Shown in pieces: positions 1-56,879 of a stretch of 64,000 bases of DNA (its first letter is position 1; the number at the start of each line of letters is the position of its first letter). Origin of the DNA: Anoplopoma fimbria (taxonomy: Eukaryota > Chordata > Actinopteri > Perciformes > Anoplopomatidae); contig NC_072467.1 in assembly GCF_027596085.1 (NCBI RefSeq), positions 7,431,476-7,495,475 on the forward strand. Direction: 5' to 3'. Below the pieces are notes generated by a model. The model was given only the letters and a program-made list of their open reading frames with translations. It was not told the DNA's origin and did no database searches. The position numbers and the translations under genes are program-made.

Positions 1-1627
1 GAAATATGAGCAGCAGGAGCTAAATGTTGATGTGAAGAAAAGCCTTGATATTTATCAGTCCTTTTGCACTGATCCTCACATCCTCACTCTGTCTAAGCAG
101 GTCAGTTAAACAGCAATTCCTCTTGCACTTCAACATTAGTCTCATACATTAAACCCAATGTTGAATCATTATCGGTGATGTCGCCATCCTACCCCTGTTT
201 TCCTTTTGGGCTTGTGTTGCTATAGCTACTGATTCAGCGGTCAAGCTTGTCAAAAAAAAAACTTTTGGCAACCAAGGCCAATATGATCCAAGGAGGCTTA
301 ATAAATGATTGGCCTGTGCAGTCAAAAGCAAAGTTGTCTGTTAAGCCTCCATGGTTTCTGAGGCTAACAGCATCGACATACAAGTAATTTGACCTCGGCT
401 TCATGATCACCAGGAAGTCTTAAACCTTACCAGGCCCACGGTGCATGTGTGTATATTTTCGGCTATTTCTTATTTCCACCTGAACACAGCAAACAGCAAA
501 TAAATGTGTACAAATGGCAACTGAATTATATTGACAATTCCCTTATCATCTACAAGTGAGCGAGTCCAACCGTCAACTGTATTCAGCGTCATGGCGTCTA
601 ATAAGGAACACTTGCTCATACTAGTATGAATACCACTGACCTTTAACCTCTGACACCCAAAATCTAACAATCATATTTCAGTTTTATAATGACTAAGCCA
701 GACTCCCAACACAGGTGCATGTGGCAGTGCTGTCTGTAAGCCATCCTTCACACAGAGATGATGTATTGCACAGTGGTTCCTTTCAACAAAACCATTGCTT
801 GCATCCGGGCAATGCACTACGCCGCCTGGTCCAAGATTCCAGCCATCTTCCAGCCAGTCTTCCTGCTTCCCTCATTAGGTACTCTGGCTGCAACCCCCAA
901 CCAATGTGCAGGACAGATTCCCTCGAGAACCATAGCCAGGCAATCTGTGGTAAGGCATGTGACCCACTGGCTGTGCATTTTCCAATTCAAACGAGCCAAA
1001 GAGGCTCAATACCAATCTGAACTCTGCTGTTCTCTCTGGATAGACTCAACCACTTCTCTGCAAGAATGCGATTAGAAAGAATAAAGCAGGATGCAAAGGC
1101 ACAGATGTTTTAAAGTTTGCGGTCACTATTTCTGTGTCTCTGTTTGTGTCCGTTGCCATTTTTCTGTCATCCTTAGCTTTCTTTGCTTCCTCCCTATCAG
1201 TGCTTTACTGTAAACAGTTTTAAGAAGCATGACTCATGCTAGTGTAATGTATTAGGAGGAGCTTGGCTTGAGATCAAAATGATGAATGATTGTGAAGTTT
1301 CAAGGAAGAGAGAGGAGCAAGTAAAGACGGGCTGTACCCAGGGGAGTAAGCCTTCTGGATTATTTAGCTTTTATTGTTATTCATTTTACAAACTAAATGA
1401 CCTGTGTCAGAGGATGTGAAATCAGTGTAAGGTTCCTGAATCAACGTCATTGGTTTTGTAATAGCTTTAGTCACGGTTTTCCAAGAATAGTCCATACCCA
1501 CACAAGTACATTTAAGCAGCCACAGATGAGCACATTGAAACACATATGCACACCAGCACTCTAATGGGTCAGTGTTTTTACAGCTGGGACCAGATAAGAA
1601 GCCTGCGCAAACACTGACATGGACCAT

Positions 1628-1629
<2 letters not shown>

Positions 1630-1664
<35 letters not shown>
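1630..1664. repeat. (TG)n microsatellite
   Basis: Pure TG dinucleotide tract of 35 bases in abtb2 intron 1. Confidence 0.98.
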
Positions 1665-1666
<2 letters not shown>

Positions 1667-3390
1667 CGGCCTGAGGTGGGACCTGCACAAAACACTCTCA
1701 CACACAAACGGATTAACCCTTATTACAGCAAAGCTATATGACTTATGGTTTTAACTCTATACACGCTCTGACCTTCTAATGGTGCTCACATGGTTAACCC
1801 AAGTTCATCCGTACAGTTATTCAGGCCTAACACAGGCTTGATGTTAATGCCTGCAATTTTTTTTGCAGCACGCCTATCGGATGAACATAAGTCAGTTTCA
1901 CCATAATATTGATGTCTTGATATGTTTTCCAAAACTCTATTTGATCCCGTTCCAGATTTGTGGAGCAAGGAGTGTATTTTGAGAGTGCTGGTTTCCCCAT
2001 CTGTGTGACCACAGTGCTGGGCTGCTCTCCCTGCATCCTTCTGCCCACTGTTCCCACGCCTCTTTCTGGGCTAAATACATATTTAGGGAAATACTGAGCA
2101 GCAAATCATGTGTCCTGCTCTCTCAGTGAAGCCCTTTTTACTACTTTTATAGAGCTGGAGCAGAGGAACTAAAATCTGCTTCTTTTTTTTAAGTACTGGA
2201 CCAAATCAAAGTTTGTTTATCCAGGTTTTTCTAAGCATGAATGCTCTCTTTCACATAGTCACAGCTTCCGATTCATAAAGTAGTACAGATTCAAGCCACA
2301 GAGCGGTACTTTCCTAACCCCAAATCTTTCACAACGCCGTTAGGAGTTAGCAGCGTTGATCATGGTGAAGTCACTAGTTTGCATATCTAAATATATTCGA
2401 TTAGTGCATAAACAGCTAACTTGGGAAACAAAAACACTCTGAGAACATTGCAAAGTCTCACAAAAACTCAAATGGAGCTGCACTTGGAAAACTGATCCGT
2501 CAGCCAGACAAGAGTTTAACAAATACATGTGTGCCAGTCATAAAGACCAATCACTGCATAGCCTCTTTCACTGTCCATTAGTAAAGCTACTACTCTGCAC
2601 TTTAAAAATGCCCCACAGCACTATCAATAGAATTTATACCAGGAAGCTTGTGCTATTTCCTTGTGAGGAGAAATGAATGACAAATTGATTCTCCTGTATA
2701 GCGGCACTGTGTAGTGGGTTCAACCAGAGATGTGGAGCCATTTGAACACATGCAAAGCAGACTAAATGGGTTTTCATGGTGTGTGTGTTCGTGTGTACAA
2801 GGGAATTTGCTCGTGCGAGTGTGTGTGCATGCGTAATGAATAAGATCCTGGCACATCACAACCGGGTTCCTCTAATGCACTCCCTGTGGACCAGAAGAAA
2901 TAAACAGATAAAGATGAAGTGGACGTGAGCGCAATAGCAAAGAAAAAAAAAAAATAACGAGCCTAGAGCGAGAGTGAGAAAGACAGGGCAGGAGGAGAGG
3001 AGGGAGGGAGGGAGTTTTTCAGAACTGTTATTGGAGCCGTAGAAGTCATTTCGGCTTAAAGAGTTCCAGATGTGGGCCAGCCCCTGAGAAAGAGAAAGAG
3101 TCGGAGAGAAATCGAGAAGGAGGATTTATCGGACTGTATCCTTCCATATGATCAGTAGTCTACCATCCTGTCCCAAGAACATCTGGACCATCTTTGCTTT
3201 TGTTTACACTGATGGTTTTTGGGGGGGAGGATGGGGGGAGCTTGAGCAGCAGTAAGTCTGCGGAAAGCAAGGTTTAGGGTGTGGGGTGTCAGGTGGTAAG
3301 GTGGTAAGGGGGTATGAGTATGTGGTTTACACAGCACGCTCTTGGGCCTATAAAAAGCTAGGGTGGTCAGAATAATGGTCTGTTGTTATT

Positions 3391-3400
3391 ACACACACAC

Positions 3401-3476
<76 letters not shown>
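3391..3476. repeat. (AC)n microsatellite
   Basis: AC array of about 86 bases with a single TA interruption at 3401-3402, in abtb2 intron 1. Confidence 0.98.
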
Positions 3477-3478
<2 letters not shown>

Positions 3479-4983
3479 GTCTTTCAAAACCAATGACCGA
3501 ACTCACCAAAATAGAACAAATCCAAATGACATCCAGTTAAATACTGGGACAAAAGCTGCTCTCTTGACTTATTTTGCAATGAAATAGCTCTAACTCAAGC
3601 ATATGGCCACATAATGGATAAGTCCAATGCGCTGCACTCTATTGTTTTTAACACTTGCAGGCTTAAATGGAGTGCGCATTGTGAAGAAACCAGTGGAAGT
3701 GACAAATAATATGAAGGATGTAAGGAATCAGTGAATGCGTGTGTGCATCCAGGCTACTATGTTTTAATTGCTGAATTGATCTCAGATCTTTAGGAAGTTG
3801 GCAGTGCTACAGCATTAACCCTTTCTTTACATACACGCCATGTTTGCACAGAAAGGTGCTCCTGCATGATAACATCTGAACTTTTATCAATAGTGAGCCT
3901 GCGGCCCTGCGATAATAGCTATCTTTCTCCCTCTCTCTGCTATGTATATGTATATGTGTATGTACATGTATGTGTATGGCCAGCTTCACCAGCATTTGTT
4001 TTCACTCCCTCTGTGTTGGGCTAAGCTGCACGATCACACAACAAAAGGCTTTTGTGCTGTACTAAAGAGCTTTCCTTCGGGGAGCTGGTAGTGGGCCACA
4101 AACAAAGGCTGGTTACAATGTCCCAACACAAGCTCATGAATCAACTCAACACTGGGCAGCCACTGAAAGAGCGATATGAGTCTACTGGGGTTTGACAAAG
4201 AGGGAAGGTAAAGAGAGTTGATAGAAGAGGGATGTGAGGGTGGAGAAAACAAATGGACGGGGAGCAGGATGCACAGCTGGAACTGGAAGAGAGAGGAGGG
4301 AGAGAGATGGAAGATATGTGGGGATGGTGGTGGGTGAAATGGGATTTGTCCAACAGGAGGAGCACAGGATGAGGAAATGGAAGAAGGGGAGGATTTGAAA
4401 GGAGTGCAGCCAACACAGCAGGAGGATCAGAGGTGAAGTCAGCCTCAACAGAGAGCTGTGTCAACATGCAAGCCTCCTGCCTGTGCACTAAAGGGGCCCC
4501 TGCACTCAAAATTGCGAGAGTGACGTGTGAGGAATCAATCTTGTAACTGATCGATTAAAGTCGTCAAAATAAAACTTGGCTGTTCAACAGAAAAATTAAA
4601 CAGTCTTTTCTCCTCGTACGACCTTGATCAGAAACAAAATACCTTCTTTGTTCCTATCAGGTGCCTCTGTTCTGTGTTTTCCTATTCTGACAGGTCAAAT
4701 TAGCGAAGAATCCGTCAAACGCTCACTCACAAAGAGCTGCTATTGTATCCAGCAGCAGGCCACATTTCACCTTTTCCACACTGTGAGTGAGTGGAAAGTG
4801 GTGAGCGACACTCTGAAGGGAGAGTGTGTAACAAAAAAAACAACGTTTGGGGTGTATTTTGACATCCATCACCACACAGCAAAACAAACAATGGATGCTG
4901 CCACTTGAATCATTTGACCCACAGAACAACTGGCCTTTAAGTGCACAGAAAGAAAAAAACAAAACAACTTTAAATATATTTAC

Positions 4984-5875
4984 CATTGGCGTTTTTCCCA
5001 CAGATCAGGTGCTCATAGTGCTGCAGGACTCCCCACAGCTCCGCGTCATTGTTCACCACCCCCTCCAGCACCTCTGCGCTCACCGGGGCGCACCATGACC
5101 CTGAATCCGGCCCCGAGTGACCCCTCTCGGCCATCAGCACCCGGGCTCCTATCTCCTCCACCAGAGCTTCCATGCATGCGGTCATGCATATAGCTGCATA
5201 CTCATGGATGCGCACGGAGATGCGGGTGTCCACCATCCAGCGGAAGAAGCGTCCCACGGAGAAGGAGAGGCCGCAGCGGGAGGACTTGCCCTTCCTCAGC
5301 AGCTCCCCGGCGCTCATACTGTACATGGAGATGGCCTTGACCGTAGCAGAGACGCAGTAGTCGGCCAAGGCCCAGCTGAGCACCAGCCTCATGGCACTCT
5401 GCACCTCGAAGCGGGTGCAGCGGCAGTGCATGACGCTGAGCCGCTGCGCCTCTCTGGAGATGCGGATGAGAGCCCTGCGGAGGAGAGCGGACAGCCGCCT
5501 CACGGCCTCCGGGGAGAACACATGCGTGTGCCCACCTTTGACGCTCCCACTCCCGGCCACTTTGCGAAGTATCCTGGCCACCTCCTCCTCCGTCCAGGGG
5601 AACTCTTCCAACTCAGGTAAGCGGGGACACTTGGAGAAGATGTCCTCCGGGTCTTCCGGGAGGACAGTGTTGACCGTGTCCCAGCTGTTGTTCCTGCTGT
5701 TCATGGAGCCGGAGTAGTACCACCAGTTGCCCCGGTGAGCGGCCGTCATGAAGGCCTGGGAGTTGGACTTGGAGGAGGACAGGCTGAGGGATTTGCAGGA
5801 GTCCCCCGCGCCATAGCCAGAGTCCAGCGTCAGGTCCTCCAGGGTCTTCATGTGGACATTGCTCAAACCAGCCAT
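4984..5875 (-). CDS. abtb2: abtb2 first coding exon (partial gene)
   Basis: First coding exon (297 codons plus one base) of ankyrin repeat and BTB/POZ domain-containing protein 2, a cytoplasmic/nuclear adaptor (BPOZ-2) linked in mammals to CUL3-type ubiquitination and eEF1A binding. The start ATG at 5873-5875 has a purine-poor Kozak context but G at +4, and opens [20 protein letters not shown]. This is followed by GYGAGDSC, a Ser-rich stretch and [20 protein letters not shown], all hallmark wording of vertebrate ABTB2. Residues about 110-270 form the histone-fold-like N-terminal region ([38 protein letters not shown]). The exon ends after CGKNAN in phase 1 at a GTAAAT donor (4978-4983). Ankyrin repeats and the BTB domain belong to later exons outside the window. 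The open frame continues upstream to a TTG, but no earlier in-frame ATG exists. The paralogue btbd11/abtb3 is the main alternative; the N-terminus fits ABTB2 better. Confidence 0.93.
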
Positions 5876-6263
5876 GATTGTGAAACTATATTTCAACAGG
5901 AGAGTTTTTTTTTTTTGTTTTTTTTGGAGGAGCGTTAACAGCTCGTTAACCTGAAGTCAATCAAGCAGCAGTCGAAACTCCCCGCAGAGCCGGAGGAACT
6001 GGTTACGCAGCGGCACACTTGTCAGACATGCTGCTAAACTGAGATCAGTGCAGGGAAGCGAAACGACGCAACTGCACTTGCATATGAAATCCTTTTTTGG
6101 TTTTTGTTTTGTTTTTTAAATCAAAACCACCCTATATTTTCGTTAACAAACTAGACTGCCGAGGAAATGAAAGTCGCACCCGTCTCTCACCTCTTTCCCC
6201 GTCCTCCCTCCCCCCCGCCGGACAGCGCAGGGGTTTTAAACTTTCCTCCGGGTTCTCCAGAGT

Positions 6264-6297
<34 letters not shown>

Positions 6298-6480
6298 CAC
6301 GACGAAGTGTCTCCTCGATCTCTGAATACAACCAGACACGAGCTCATTTGTTTACAACACGTAAAAATCGGTTTCGTTTTCTGTAGATAACTGCGGAAAA
6401 AGTCCGAGACTAGCTCATCGCTCTCCCGTCCCGGTGCTCGGTCAGGAAACAGCCTGACGGAGACGCTCAGCTACAGATGT
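5876..6480 (-). promoter_or_regulatory. abtb2: abtb2 5' leader (approximate)
   Basis: Sequence immediately upstream of the abtb2 ATG, probably 5' UTR. As mRNA it is strikingly A-rich: a 12-A plus 8-A block lies 30-50 bases before the ATG (complement of 5905-5925), and a 28-A run is the complement of 6265-6292. The region is CpG-rich on either side of these runs. The transcription start is not visible, so the upper limit is a guess; an intron within the leader cannot be excluded. Confidence 0.45.
6265..6292. repeat. Poly(T) run, poly(A) on the abtb2 sense strand
   Basis: 28 consecutive T on the plus strand within the CpG-rich abtb2 leader/promoter. It may be a retroposon tail relic or simple slippage; no SINE body is attached. 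Confidence 0.95.
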
Positions 6481-6600
6481 GTGAGGGGGAGGGGCCTGTC
6501 GCTGAATGACAACACGGAAGCAGCTCGAGCACCAATCAGGAGAGGGCCGACTTTTGCTGGTAGCCAATCAGAACCCAAACCAAATGTTTCCTGAATTTGG
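6481..6600 (-). promoter_or_regulatory. abtb2: Candidate abtb2 promoter: GC box and two CCAAT boxes
   Basis: A GC-box-like GGGGAGGGGCC (6486-6496) and two CCAAT motifs with the extended CCAATCA form (6532-6538 and 6564-6570) sit just upstream of the CpG-rich abtb2 leader. The paired CCAATCA spacing of about 32 bp is typical of NF-Y promoters, and these boxes work in either orientation. I see no TATA box at a useful distance. A CpG-island-type promoter is inferred. Confidence 0.5.
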
Positions 6601-8860
6601 GAGAATAAGTCAACTTTGTTTTGCCTCAGACGAGCGTCAAAACAAATTCCCTCAACATGTGTGATCCCGATATGGTTGTAGGTTATTTGCTTTCTTTTTC
6701 TCGACCAACAAACTTTTTATTCACATTCACACAAATCCGTATAATAGATTCAAATTACTTCCAACTGTTTTACACGTGTTTCACAGTCTTTATTATTCTT
6801 ATTATCATTTTACGACAAATATTTAATAATGTATAATATAATTTACACCTATAACGTATCCATGACAGATTAAATAATTGGCTAGGTGTTCCCTATCATT
6901 TATTATATGGATGGAGTTACCTAGAATTAAACTGGCAACCTCACCAAGCAGGCTTTAGTTATCTTCTCATGTTGACTCTGGGGGACTTGGCTTGCTGCCT
7001 GCACATTAGCTAATCTCTCACCTGCAGTCTGTAACAGAAATCGAATCTGTAAAGCCCGTGGTAATAACATAAGAGGTGGAGCAGTGTTTACATTGACGAG
7101 GGCTTAGGGTCTTCATTGAAAGTGCACTTTAAAAGCTTATTTGGGATTGTAAAGTAGACAGATGTGTTGTAATAGCTTAAATAAGTACATGTAACATAGC
7201 TTTTTTTAAAAGGTTCAACTAAGAGAATGCTTCGTGGCTCATATGGTTTGTACCCAGTCCACTACTTTGTCCTCATTCAGTACCCGTTTGGCAGAGGTAA
7301 TGACGGAAAAGTCACAGCTCTCCCTTTTAAAAACAAACTTTGAGCAAATCCTCTTACGAAACTTCAGTTTTGGAGAGTCCTGCGGCCCTGTTTGTTTTTT
7401 CTGGTAAGGTGCTGTAACATGCTTGAAGTAAAATAAAGCAAACATGTTGAAGAGGGCTGTGACTACCTGCTTCTCATCACTCCACACTCGCATAGACTGG
7501 TAGGGTGTGCCTCCATTGGGACGGCGTCCAACGTTATTACATAATCGGTTTAGGGCCCCACACCTAACCTGCTTGCATGTGAGACTGCAACACATTGTGA
7601 AAGTGGCTGTAATGAGTGTTTTCTTGCACATATACAGACCTGGATGTTATAGGATCTAATGTATGTACTTAATGTGGAAAAAGTGACTCTCAAACACACA
7701 CACACTCACACATACACACTCATAACATCATGGTCTATGAATCACTCAGTCAGGAGAACTGAGTGGGGAGTCTACCTTTCAGTCCAGTTAATCAAAAGCA
7801 TTTCTAAATGAGATCAGAAGACACACAGGGCGTAGAGGAGATCATAGGAGGTTAGCGCTTACCTCATCCAGACCTCATGTAGCTGTGACGTGGACAGAGT
7901 TTACCTCATGATCTCTCTGTGTGCGTGCATATTCAGGCCCGAGACCACCACCAAGAGATAAATGGCAACCGGGGGGGGATCAACAACTCAAAACAAAACA
8001 AAGAAATCTGCAAATAATTTGATGTGATCCTGAAAACATTAGAGCTCTGCTGGAGTTCAAAATGTTTGCTTTTCTCTCCGCATTGGTCATGAAACAAGAT
8101 GAATGTGATATTAGATCAATATAACTTAGAATGGGTAACTGGATGATGTCAGCGTCAGAGAGTAAGTGTGTAAGTAAGTGTTGCAGAGGGTTTTTGACAT
8201 GGTGTCATATTTGCTTTGCATTTGTAACTATTAATAAAAGTAATCCAGGGCCTGTTCAAATCTCAGCTAAATGTACTTTAAATCATCTATTTGAACGTCT
8301 CTTAATTTGCAGAATATATTTTATTTCTAATTAGAAAAATGCTCAAATAATAGGTTTGATGGGTCAATCAGAGTTTTTGAGCCAGATTCAATTATTTTAA
8401 CCTGTATAGTGAATTTTATTGTTTTGTTACAAACCAATTGAGTTTGATTCAACACTCTGCTGGGACAAAAAAGCTCCATCATGTTACCTAACTGGCATGA
8501 TCAAAATTAGCTTTTCATATTTGGGTAAAAATGGTTGTTTGCAGGAAATGTATCAGAGATAGTGTTTGTTTTTGAGTGTGTATAAAGGGGATTTCGCATC
8601 CTGGCAATGTTCATCTCATCTGTTTACTCAGTCATAGTGTCTTTTCTCCTAAACTGAACCAACCCAGGCCCTGCTAAAAATATGTATATCCTTTATTCAT
8701 CTTCATTTGTGTGAAGCCATGCAGCCGCTGTAAGTCTGCAGGTATGTATGTATGGGTGGAGCACCACCATGTGGTCAGATAGGGAAAAGAGTTGTTGTAG
8801 CTGATATTATTTTACAAATGTCTTACAAGAGTAACAATACAACAAAGAAAAAAAATTGCT
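6601..8860. other. Intergenic region between b4galnt4 and abtb2
   Basis: About 2.3 kb between the inferred b4galnt4 polyadenylation region and the abtb2 promoter. It is AT-rich with no recognisable exon. The longest ORF, minus strand 7239-7631 (130 codons), has no recognisable domain or splice-flanked structure. A short CA-rich patch lies at about 7694-7725. Confidence 0.6.
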
Positions 8861-8882
8861 GGACTAAGCATAAAATTTTATT
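8850..8882 (-). terminator. b4galnt4: Candidate distal polyadenylation signal of b4galnt4
   Basis: AATAAA on the minus strand at 8882-8877, followed after about 20 bases by a T-run (complement of the A-run near 8847-8855). This is the usual spacing for cleavage with a U-rich downstream element. It lies 2.1 kb beyond the stop codon. The proximal AATAAA at 10363-10358 is an alternative. Confidence 0.4.
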
Positions 8883-10992
8883 TGCAAAAAACCCAACAAA
8901 TTAAAATAAAAGTACAATACATTCTTAAAACCTTTTCTCTACAAAACAATTTCACAGAAATTACCTTGGAATGTATATTCCTATTTTTCATTTTTACGTT
9001 TCTTATATATATATATATATATATATATATAGCATTATATTAATGTGTTTCTTTTGTTCTTTAAATAGTCCCATGTCAGTGTTAAATGATGTACAGTAGA
9101 CCCTCTTCCTGTAGAGGCAAAGAAAGGGTCTTAGAGGGCATTTTGACAATCATATAGTCAACAACAGATCATTAACTGTCTTCCACATGTGTGTCCAGCC
9201 TTGAGCCCTCAAGCCACTCTTCATCAATATAAGTACCATGTTGCATAAACAGAGGCATTAGGAGCCCAGCCTCCAGCCAAAACGAATGGGAGCAGGTGGG
9301 GTCCTTCTGGACCGCAGCTGCCAGTGAGTCTCCATCAAACCTCCTTATTTCACTCAGTAGTCATTAGTACCATCTCTGTGTATCTCACCAACAGGGCAAC
9401 TGGCTTGCAAAGACCACTCCTTCCTGCTTCTAAGGTAGTATAACAAACACACTGACACATCTCTGTAATCCATTGAAGAGAACCATGTCTCCTTCTTTTA
9501 CAGTTTATCTGAATTTACAGTGACCTTAACAGCCTGCTGATAAATAACCATGTTTTCCCTCTGTTCCTGTCTTCTTCTGTCGTTAGAGTAGTTTAAAAAC
9601 TGCCTGCAGCCAAACCCTGATAAAGGCACACATTTGTGAAACAGCCATGCCTTGCCACACTGAGTCCAACACATGAACTGGTCTCCCTTCTGTTGGAGCT
9701 TTATACAAGCTTAAAAGAAGAGTGTTTATGCATTTCAATAGCTTAGCATCCCTTGCCTCGGTGGTATTTTAATATGAGTGACACAGTTTAATCCCTCAAA
9801 TCCAATATTTAAAATGCAACTTTTATCTACATACAATGGTGTGACAACCTGAAATCAAATGTCAGAAAGCTGCCGCTGTCCTCTGCTTCCCTCCTATTAA
9901 AGTTGTATGTTCCAGTTAGCAATGAGGTTAGAGATGTGGAGGGAATGGAGGATATACCGTCAGTAGAGTTAAAATGTGTTTACAAATTCAGTGTTTTAGA
10001 ACAGAAAATAGCACCCCAAATATTAGTGCACCCATACTCAGTCAGGACAATTGAAAATATAACCAACAGCAGAACAAACTTGAGTTAATGAAACAAAATG
10101 AGATAAGTCATAACCGATAGCTGGCATTAATATGGGTGTAGTACGTAAAAATAGACAAATTTGCATGACATTGAAATAGAATGAGGCAGCAATGAGTTGA
10201 AGATTAAATAGATACAGAGGGAGACAGGAAGATATAAAGATGACAACTCCTTCATTATCTGTTTTGAAAAGGGCTTTTCTGATTCACAACCTTTGTGTTT
10301 CATAATATCAGGGGAACGTCAGCACCTCGGTCATAATGGTATCCAACAGGTAGAAGTTTTATTTTATGTATTTAGAAACTATTTTACCAAAGACAAAGTT
10401 CCTCTACTACGCGATCTACGCCACCATGTCTGAATCTATCTGAATAACATGTTGACACACATTCTATTGTGCTCTCACGTGAGAGCGTGTTAGAAAAAAA
10501 GATCTTAGGTTGTCTTCACATCTCCTTTGTTAGAAAAAAGGTGCTTTCTTTCATCATAAGCACACACAAGCGGCAACACATTCACATACAGCTATATATA
10601 TATACACACCCACGCGTACACACACTCACACTCACACACACACAAAACAGCTGGTTTCCAGTCTGTCTGAAAACATTGCACCAAAAAAAGGACAGAGAGA
10701 AGGAGATCAAAAATACCTCTCCTCTCTCTGTACAGTAGTTCAGTCAGTGAGGCAGAGTGATGACTCAGGTCTGTCTGCGTAAACGGCTCGCTTGTAAAGT
10801 TCAGATTTAGACTCTGTTTCCTCATACAGACAAGTATACAAGAGGGGCTGATGGAGAAACAGAACATCCCTGAAAGGAGCCTGTTTCAAATAAAGGCAGA
10901 GTTCAGGCAGTGAGCGAGCTCCCAAAGGTCTCTCTCTCTCTCACACAGTGGATCTGCAGTTAGATTCAGAATCCTCACATCAGAAGGGGGCA
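8860..10992 (-). other. b4galnt4: Probable b4galnt4 3' UTR
   Basis: Follows the b4galnt4 stop codon on the minus strand. The extent is inferred from an AATAAA (complement of 8877-8882) with a T-rich stretch shortly downstream. A nearer AATAAA (complement of 10358-10363) would give a UTR of about 0.65 kb. Contents: a (TA)14 tract at 9004-9031 and CA-rich patches at 10595-10645. No coding potential is seen. Confidence 0.45.
9004..9031. repeat. (TA)n microsatellite
   Basis: 28-base TA tract in the presumed b4galnt4 3' UTR. Confidence 0.97.
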
Positions 10993-56361
<45,369 letters not shown>

Positions 56362-56827
56362 CTGCCAACACACAATCACACACAGAGAAAGAAACAGGTT
56401 AGTGCTGGGTGCAACAACGGCATCACATTTGCTATTAAATAGGCAGGTTATGCTTCAGTACTTCATCTACTGGAGGTCCCATCTTGACAGCAAAACTGCC
56501 ATTTGCACTGGTTCCAGTAGATCAATTTTTTTGCGCTCTAATGTATATTATTTCTGATGCCTCTCGACCACGCAGGGAGAAATGAGTTCTTGGTGAAACA
56601 TATGAATGCGGCGTGAAGTTTCCAATGTTCTCACTGTCCTGAATAAGAGATGGTGACAGAGAGCTCGTCAGGAGTATCAGTGGGGGGAGTGTGAACTGAA
56701 AATGTCTGGAGCAGTTTGTCAGAGCTCATCCCCTGCCCACAGTCTGACATTTGTCTGAATTACACAGGGAAATCACAGGACACGGCAAGGACAGATGGTG
56801 AAACCAGTGTGCCTCGGGGTATAGTTT

Positions 56828-56830
<3 letters not shown>

Positions 56831-56877
<47 letters not shown>
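56831..56877. repeat. (CA)n microsatellite
   Basis: CA array of 47 bases, about 470 bases upstream (in transcript sense) of exon a. Confidence 0.98.

Positions 56878-56879
<2 letters not shown>

Larger units (their letters stand above)
1..4983 (-). other. abtb2: Start of abtb2 intron 1
   Basis: Sequence downstream (minus strand) of the abtb2 exon-1 donor. No further abtb2 exon is recognisable here; the first intron of this gene is very long in vertebrates. Contents: a (TG)17 tract at 1630-1664, an (AC)n array at 3391-3476, and GA/CT-rich stretches around 2980-3120 and 4195-4400. The short ORFs in this stretch have no recognisable product. Confidence 0.7.

Noticed and set aside
758..1075. Plus-strand ORF in abtb2 intron 1 with a plausible protein texture
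   Set aside because: No family recognised, no splice-consistent neighbour, and overlapping ORFs of similar length in other frames.
5876..5896. Seven-residue N-terminal extension of abtb2 exon 1
   Set aside because: The upstream frame opens with TTG, not [18 protein letters not shown] matches the known ABTB2 start.
5117..5938. Several plus-strand ORFs over the abtb2 exon
   Set aside because: They are antisense to a conserved coding exon, in CpG-rich sequence that is naturally stop-poor.
7239..7631. 130-codon minus-strand ORF in the intergenic region
   Set aside because: No recognisable domain, no splice or promoter context, and unremarkable codon content; it is of a length expected by chance at this scale.
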